Positions 14,700 through 18,793 of a stretch of DNA of 18,793 nucleotides are shown here, one piece after another. Below the pieces are notes generated by a model, which was not told where the DNA came from, ran no database searches, and saw nothing but the letters and a program-made list of their open reading frames with translations. The position numbers and the translations under genes are program-made. The stretch is taken from the NCBI GenBank assembly GCA_947070915.1, contig CAMTDY010000033.1, positions 1 to 18,793 on the forward strand. The letters run 5' to 3'. The DNA is from an uncultured Roseburia sp. (lineage in GTDB: Bacteria > Bacillota > Clostridia > Lachnospirales > Lachnospiraceae). Position 1 is the stretch's first letter; each line of letters opens with the position of its first letter.

Positions 14700-15605
14700 A
14701 TGAAAAAAAGAAAAGAAATACCGGAAGATCCGAATCCGGGAATGCCGGCGCAGAGAAACTACAGAGACACCGTATTCCGGCTGTTGTACCGGGACAAGTC
14801 AGAACTCCTGGAGCTGTACAACGCGGTAAATGATACACAGTACACAAATCCGGAAGAGCTGGAGGCGGCGGGGCTGGAAAACGCTGTGTACATGTCCATG
14901 AAAAATGATGTATCCTGCGTGGTGGACCTGCGGCTGAACCTGTATGAGCACCAGTCCACGGTAAATCCTAATATGCCGCTGCGCGACCTGTTCTACATAG
15001 CAAAGCTATATGAAAAAATGATCCAGAAAGAAAAAAGAGACCTGTATTCGGGAAAAAGAATCCAGATTCCGTCACCGCGTTTTGTTGTATTTTACAACGG
15101 GACAGAAGAACAGCCGGAGAGGAAGATCCTGCGGCTGTCGGAATCCTTTTACCAGCAGACGGAAGAAGCCGGCCTGGAGCTGACAGTACTCCAGCTGAAC
15201 ATCAATCCAGGAAACAATGAGGAACTATTAGGAAAATGTCGTTCCCTGCATGACTACATGAAGTACGTGGAGCGGGTCCGGGGTTACAGCCGGGAGATGG
15301 ATTTCCAGGAAGCGGTGGAGAGGGCAGTGTCAGAATGCATAGAAGAAGGAATCCTGGAAGAATTTCTGAGAGCCAACCGGGCGGAGGTGATTCAGATGAG
15401 CATATTTGAATATGATGAAGAACTACATATGGCGACGGTGAGGGAAGAAGGCAGGGAGGAAGGAGCTGCATGGGGGCGTAATCTTTTGGCAGGCATGCTG
15501 GAGAGAGGTCTGTCGCCGGAAAAGATCAGTGAGTTGACCGGGGAGCCAGTGGAGACCATACGGCAGGCAGTGTCCTGGTCAGATTATACTTATGTCCCAA
15601 AGTAA
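14700..15605 (+). CDS. Rpn/YhgA-like PD-(D/E)xK nuclease family protein
   Basis: About 301 residues, resembling the Rpn family (recombination-promoting nuclease/putative transposase, Transposase_31-like) common in Lachnospiraceae. The N-terminal half has the family order: NYRDTVFRLLY, LLELYNAVNDT, then the nuclease core D-L-R-L-N-L-Y-E-H-Q (Asp76, Glu83, Gln85), NPNMPLRDLFY and FVVFYNGTE. The C-terminus has the family ending: G-R-E-E-G repeats, then MLERGLSPEKISELTGEPVETI, a small helical module. E. coli Rpn proteins are DNA endonucleases that raise RecA-independent recombination; that role here is only by homology. ATG 14700 follows GGAGGG (3-nt spacer); ATG 14664 is an alternative with AGAGAGG. 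It has its own promoter and lies between the target gene and a remnant of the target tail. Confidence 0.75.
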   Translation: MKKRKEIPEDPNPGMPAQRNYRDTVFRLLYRDKSELLELYNAVNDTQYTNPEELEAAGLENAVYMSMKNDVSCVVDLRLNLYEHQSTVNPNMPLRDLFYIAKLYEKMIQKEKRDLYSGKRIQIPSPRFVVFYNGTEEQPERKILRLSESFYQQTEEAGLELTVLQLNINPGNNEELLGKCRSLHDYMKYVERVRGYSREMDFQEAVERAVSECIEEGILEEFLRANRAEVIQMSIFEYDEELHMATVREEGREEGAAWGRNLLAGMLERGLSPEKISELTGEPVETIRQAVSWSDYTYVPK

Positions 15606-15668
15606 ATTCCAAATTTCCATTTTAGAGATAACTCAAACTTTTTTAGTTTTCTTTCCATAGAAATGAAA

Positions 15669-15707
15669 AGTGGCGTGAAGAAGATCAAGATGTAGAAATA
15701 GCAGGAA
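15669..15707 (+). pseudogene. Remnant of the 3' end of a second DGR-target-like gene
   Basis: This 39-bp stretch matches 14343-14381, the last codons and first bases after the target gene, at 33 of 39 positions. It still reads as SGVKKIKM-stop against SSVKKIKIKK-stop, and the match continues through the stop codon. No similarity is apparent upstream of it. It looks like the tail of a deleted paralogue, or the far end of a duplication that flanks the Rpn-family gene. Confidence 0.6.
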
Positions 15708-15718
15708 GACTCCCGCTA
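15694..15718 (-). terminator. Candidate terminator of the phosphorylase gene
   Basis: On the minus strand TAGCGGGA-GTCT-TCCTGCTA forms an 8-bp stem with one G-U pair, starting at the phosphorylase stop codon and followed by TTTCT. The T run is short, so termination may be partial. The hairpin overlaps the target-tail remnant. Confidence 0.35.
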
Positions 15719-17020
15719 CTTCACAACATCTCCAATCAGCTGTATTGCAGCCGCAGGACTCTCTCCGAACTGATAGCAGCCCTCCAGTTTTCCAGCGGCA
15801 GCCTGAGCGAGTTCCAGGGTGGAAGTGTGGAGACAGGCAAGGGTGTCTCCTTCGGCCACATGGTCATTGACTTTGCGGCAGAGGACAATGCCGGCGGAAA
15901 CGTCGATGTTGTCCTCTTTCCTGCTTCGCCCGGCACCAAGGATCCCGGCGGCAGTGCCAAAGCCTTCCGTATCCATTCCGGTGATATAGCCGGAGCGGGC
16001 AGCCTTGTATTCGTAGATGACCGATGCCTGTGGCAGGCGTTCTGGATGTTCCATATAGGAAGTATCGCCGCCCTGTTCACGGACCATGGCGAGGAAGGTG
16101 TTCCAGGCGCGGCCGCTGTGGATGGCATCCTCTGCCTGTACTCTGGCATCCTCTACAGAAATCTCTTTTCCCAGGGAGATCATTTGGGAGGCGAGACAAT
16201 AGCATACTTCCATCAAGTCGGCGGGACCATCTCCATGGAGTGCATGGATGGCTTCTTTTACCTCCAGATTGTTGCCAATGGCAAAGCCAAGGGGTTCCTC
16301 CATAGAAGTCAGCTGTGCTACGGTGGTTTTTCCTGCCTGTGTACCGATGGTCACCATTTTGCGGGCGAGTTCCAGGGACTGCTGGTAATCTTTGACAAAG
16401 GCGCCATTTCCTGTGGTCACGTCCAGCAGGATCTTATCGCTGCCCGCCGCCAGTTTTTTGCTCATGATAGAGGCGGCGATAAGAGGGATGCTGTCAACGG
16501 TGGCAGTCACGTCCCTCAGGGCATAGATCAGCTTGTCGGCGGGAGCCAGTTCTCCGGTCTGGCCGTTCAGGCAGATTCCGGTATGCTGTACCGCGTGGAA
16601 AAAATCCTCTGTGGAAAGATCGGTCCGGAAGCCGGGGATGGATTCCAGCTTGTCGATGGTGCCACCAGTGAAGCCCAGCCCCCGGCCGCTCATTTTCGCT
16701 ATGGGAATGCCACATGCCGCAGCGACAGGGCCGATGATCAGCGTCGTTTTGTCCCCGACGCCGCCAGTACTGTGTTTATCTACTTTAACCCCTGGGATGG
16801 AGGACAGGTCGTTGGTCTGACCGGAGTCTCTCATCGCCAGTGTCAGTGTGGTAAGTTCCCGGTCGGAAAGACCGTTGAAGCAGATCGCCATCAGCATGGC
16901 GGACATCTGATAATCCGGGATACTGCCGTCACAGTAGCCGCGTACCATATTCTGAATATCCGTATCGGATAGTTCTTTTCCTGTTTTTTTATTGTGAATT
17001 AAATCAACAAACCGTTCCAT
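15716..17020 (-). CDS. pdp: Pyrimidine-nucleoside phosphorylase
   Basis: Cytoplasmic enzyme that reversibly cleaves uridine, thymidine and deoxyuridine with phosphate, in pyrimidine salvage. The protein has the KHSTGGVGDKT phosphate-binding segment (residues 82-92) and the thymidine/pyrimidine phosphorylase signature SGRGLGFTGGTIDKLES (111-127), followed by the DVTATVDSIPLIAASIMSKK region. From ATG 17020 it is 434 residues, the usual length in Firmicutes. A TTG at 17029 would add three residues but lies only one base from GGAGG; ATG 17020 has a 10-nt spacer and is chosen. It is transcribed towards the DGR/Rpn region, divergent from putP. Thymidine phosphorylase DeoA is a close relative; length and signature fit Pdp better. 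Confidence 0.93.
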   Translation of the reverse strand: MERFVDLIHNKKTGKELSDTDIQNMVRGYCDGSIPDYQMSAMLMAICFNGLSDRELTTLTLAMRDSGQTNDLSSIPGVKVDKHSTGGVGDKTTLIIGPVAAACGIPIAKMSGRGLGFTGGTIDKLESIPGFRTDLSTEDFFHAVQHTGICLNGQTGELAPADKLIYALRDVTATVDSIPLIAASIMSKKLAAGSDKILLDVTTGNGAFVKDYQQSLELARKMVTIGTQAGKTTVAQLTSMEEPLGFAIGNNLEVKEAIHALHGDGPADLMEVCYCLASQMISLGKEISVEDARVQAEDAIHSGRAWNTFLAMVREQGGDTSYMEHPERLPQASVIYEYKAARSGYITGMDTEGFGTAAGILGAGRSRKEDNIDVSAGIVLCRKVNDHVAEGDTLACLHTSTLELAQAAAGKLEGCYQFGESPAAAIQLIGDVVK

Positions 17021-17063
17021 ACGATGCAAACCTCCTTTTTGAATAACTGGGGAAACCTTTTGA

Positions 17064-17085
17064 CTTTTTGCCCCAACAAATGATA
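17064..17085 (-). promoter_or_regulatory. Leader motif copy B upstream of pdp
   Basis: On the minus strand TATCATTTGTTGGGGCAAAAAG, the second copy of the motif at 4939-4964. It sits about 43 bp before the pdp start codon and is followed by a GGGG...CCCC pairing possibility, as in copy A. Role unknown. Confidence 0.35.
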
Positions 17086-17099
17086 CGAATTGTTTCGTT

Positions 17100-17129
17100 T
17101 TGACCCTTGCATCATAAAGTTAGTATAGC
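17100..17129 (+). promoter_or_regulatory. Candidate promoter of the proline symporter gene
   Basis: TTGACC (17100-17105), 18-bp spacer, TATAGC (17124-17129), about 90 bp before the start codon. The match is moderate. TTGACT at 17060 with GATACG at 17082 is a weaker alternative. Confidence 0.35.
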
Positions 17130-17130
17130 A
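17122..17130 (-). promoter_or_regulatory. Extended -10 promoter of pdp
   Basis: The minus strand reads TGCTATACT, an extended -10 (TG-N-TATACT) pointing towards pdp, with only a weak -35. It overlaps the -10 of the divergent symporter promoter. Confidence 0.45.
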
Positions 17131-17218
17131 TAAAATCCCCGGATATGGTAGAATATTCATAGTTGTTTATTTTTTTTAGGATAAACAGTGAAATACATAC
17201 GTATGAATGGAGGATAAT

Positions 17219-18772
17219 ATGTCAACAGATTCTATTATTGTATTGTCTGCATTTGCAGCATATTTGCTTCTGATGGTCGGGATCGGCATTTATTCAATGA
17301 AAAAGACCAAGAGTACAGAAGACTACTTTTTGGGAGGACGCGGGCTCAACGGATGGGTTGCTGCGCTTTCTGCCCAGGCGTCGGATATGAGCGGATGGCT
17401 GCTCATGGGGCTTCCGGGGTCCATCTATGCTATGGGAACCGGGCAGGCGTGGATCGCCATCGGGTTGTTCCTGGGGACAGTGGCAAACTGGCTGTTCATC
17501 TCCAAACCCCTCAGAAGATATACTATCGTGGCGGGGAATTCCCTGACGCTTCCAGAATTTCTGGAAAACCGGTATCATGACAAGAAGAAAGTGCTTCTCA
17601 GTATCTCTTCTCTGGTGATCGTCGTCTTTTTCCTGGTTTACACAGCTTCCGCGCTGGCATCCGGAGGAAAGTTGTTTAATACGGTATTTGGTGTGGATTA
17701 TCATGTTTCCCTCGCTATCGGTGCGGCGGTGATCCTGGTCTATACTTTTATGGGAGGCTTTCTGGCGGTATGCACCACCGATTTTATCCAGGGAATGCTT
17801 ATGCTGGTGGGAATTCTTGTGGTTCCTATTGTAGCATATGGATTTGTCAGCAGTGATTTTGTACAGAGCATCCAGTCAACAGGTGTGGTGAACTATGACC
17901 ATTATATGAGTCTGTTTTATAACGGGGCCACGGATCAGCCATATTCCTTTGTGGAGATTCTCTCCCAGTTGGCATGGGGGCTTGGGTATTGTGGAATGCC
18001 CCACATTCTTGTCCGGTTCATGGCGGTGAAAAATGAAAAAGAATTGAAGAAATCCAGTGTGATCGCTATTGTCTGGGTATTTATTTCCCTTATCTTCGCC
18101 TGTGTGATCGGCGTGGTGGGACGGGCTTTCCTGGCTCCTGTGGTATTGGGGGCTGGTGGGAATACTTCGTCGGAAAGTGTATTTATAGAGATGATCAATA
18201 AGGTATTCAATGAACATCTGGCGCTGCCCTTTATCGGGGGGATTTTCCTCTGCGGCATTCTGGCGGCGATCATGTCTACGGCGGACTCCCAGCTCTTAGT
18301 CTGTGCTTCTTCCGTGTCAAAAGATATTTATAAAAACGTGGTAAAACCGAAGGCCTCAGATAAGACGGTTCTCAAGGTCAGCCGGATCACGGTAATCGTT
18401 GTGGCGGTTCTCGCTTTTCTGATCGCATGGGATCCAGACAGCAGTATTATGGGTCTGGTGTCAGATGCCTGGGCGGGACTTGGTTCTGCTTTTGGTCCTG
18501 TGGTGGTCTGTTCGCTGTTCTGGAGAAGAACAAACTTTGCCGGGGCAGTTGCGGGGATTATCTCCGGCGGGCTTACGGTGATCCTCTGGGATTACATTCC
18601 GCTGATCCGGGGGGAGAAGCTCTGTGATGTGACTGGGATCTATTCTCTTCTCATAGGATTTGCGGTGAGCCTTGTGTGTATTGTTGTTTTCAGCTTTGCT
18701 ACCAAAGCTCCATCTCAGGAGATTTTAGCAGAGTTTGAAAAAGTAAAAACTGGGTCGGCGGAATTTGAGTAA
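17219..18772 (+). CDS. putP: Sodium/proline symporter
   Basis: 517-residue sodium:solute symporter (SSS family), closely patterned on PutP, which imports L-proline with sodium across the cytoplasmic membrane. Visible features are the GGRGLNGW segment (Arg41, matching Arg40 of E. coli PutP), SAQASDMSGWLLMGLPG (Asp56, matching the Na+-site Asp55), and SLTLPEFLENRY, with about 13 hydrophobic helices along the chain. Length is close to the 502 residues of E. coli PutP. The start is ATG 17219, with GGAGG at 17209-17213 and a 5-nt spacer; an in-frame ATG at 17207 lies against the ribosome-binding site itself and is rejected. Promoter signals overlap those of the divergent pdp gene. No proline-degradation genes are in the window, so the link to catabolism or osmoprotection is open. 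Confidence 0.92.
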   Translation: MSTDSIIVLSAFAAYLLLMVGIGIYSMKKTKSTEDYFLGGRGLNGWVAALSAQASDMSGWLLMGLPGSIYAMGTGQAWIAIGLFLGTVANWLFISKPLRRYTIVAGNSLTLPEFLENRYHDKKKVLLSISSLVIVVFFLVYTASALASGGKLFNTVFGVDYHVSLAIGAAVILVYTFMGGFLAVCTTDFIQGMLMLVGILVVPIVAYGFVSSDFVQSIQSTGVVNYDHYMSLFYNGATDQPYSFVEILSQLAWGLGYCGMPHILVRFMAVKNEKELKKSSVIAIVWVFISLIFACVIGVVGRAFLAPVVLGAGGNTSSESVFIEMINKVFNEHLALPFIGGIFLCGILAAIMSTADSQLLVCASSVSKDIYKNVVKPKASDKTVLKVSRITVIVVAVLAFLIAWDPDSSIMGLVSDAWAGLGSAFGPVVVCSLFWRRTNFAGAVAGIISGGLTVILWDYIPLIRGEKLCDVTGIYSLLIGFAVSLVCIVVFSFATKAPSQEILAEFEKVKTGSAEFE

Positions 18773-18793
18773 AGATCTAGGATGACTTTACAT

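Noticed and set aside
15827..16972. Long open frame (381 codons) on the plus strand opposite pdp
   Set aside because: It is the antisense of a clear pyrimidine-nucleoside phosphorylase with all signature motifs; it has no ribosome-binding site and its translation resembles no known protein.

Overview
The window reads as chromosome of a Gram-positive anaerobe of the Clostridia, most likely Lachnospiraceae. This is inferred from strong GGAGG ribosome-binding sites, TmcAL, a DUF6273 surface protein with a lysine-rich C-terminal Ig-like tail, an Rpn-type nuclease gene and moderate GC. No 16S rRNA or other taxonomic marker is present.

Layout. (1) 1-4087 (+): the 3' end of a sulfate-activation operon: CysN (cut by the window start), CysC, and an arylsulfotransferase of the AssT family. 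(2) 4049-6228 (-): an M14 zinc carboxypeptidase, convergent with and overlapping the sulfotransferase gene, and a CLC-type channel. (3) 6314-7948 (+): tmcAL (tRNA-Met acetylation) and a small two-helix membrane protein. (4) 8010-14375 (+): a diversity-generating retroelement (DGR): a good promoter, avd (frameshifted), the template repeat TR, a reverse transcriptase, and a 1,628-residue secreted target protein carrying two variable repeats, VR1 and VR2. (5) 14413-15707: a strong terminator, an Rpn-family nuclease gene with its own promoter, and a small remnant of a second copy of the target-gene tail. (6) 15716-17020 (-): pyrimidine-nucleoside phosphorylase. (7) 17219-18772 (+): a sodium/proline symporter, divergent from the phosphorylase.

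The DGR is the centre of interest. Over the 86 bp that TR shares with the VRs, VR1 differs at 17 positions and VR2 at 12, and all 29 differences fall on TR adenines; there is no other mismatch. This is the signature of adenine-specific mutagenic retrohoming. The architecture is unusual: one polypeptide has two internal VRs about 3.56 kb apart, and the target gene lies downstream of the RT and overlaps it. The cassette also looks damaged. The TR ends abruptly at about 8566, where it runs directly into the interior of the RT coding sequence. The 3' TR half, the expected initiation-of-homing sequence, the RT start and its ribosome-binding site all appear deleted, and avd carries a one-base frameshift. 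The absence of any non-adenine drift implies the element was active very recently, or that the lesions are assembly errors.
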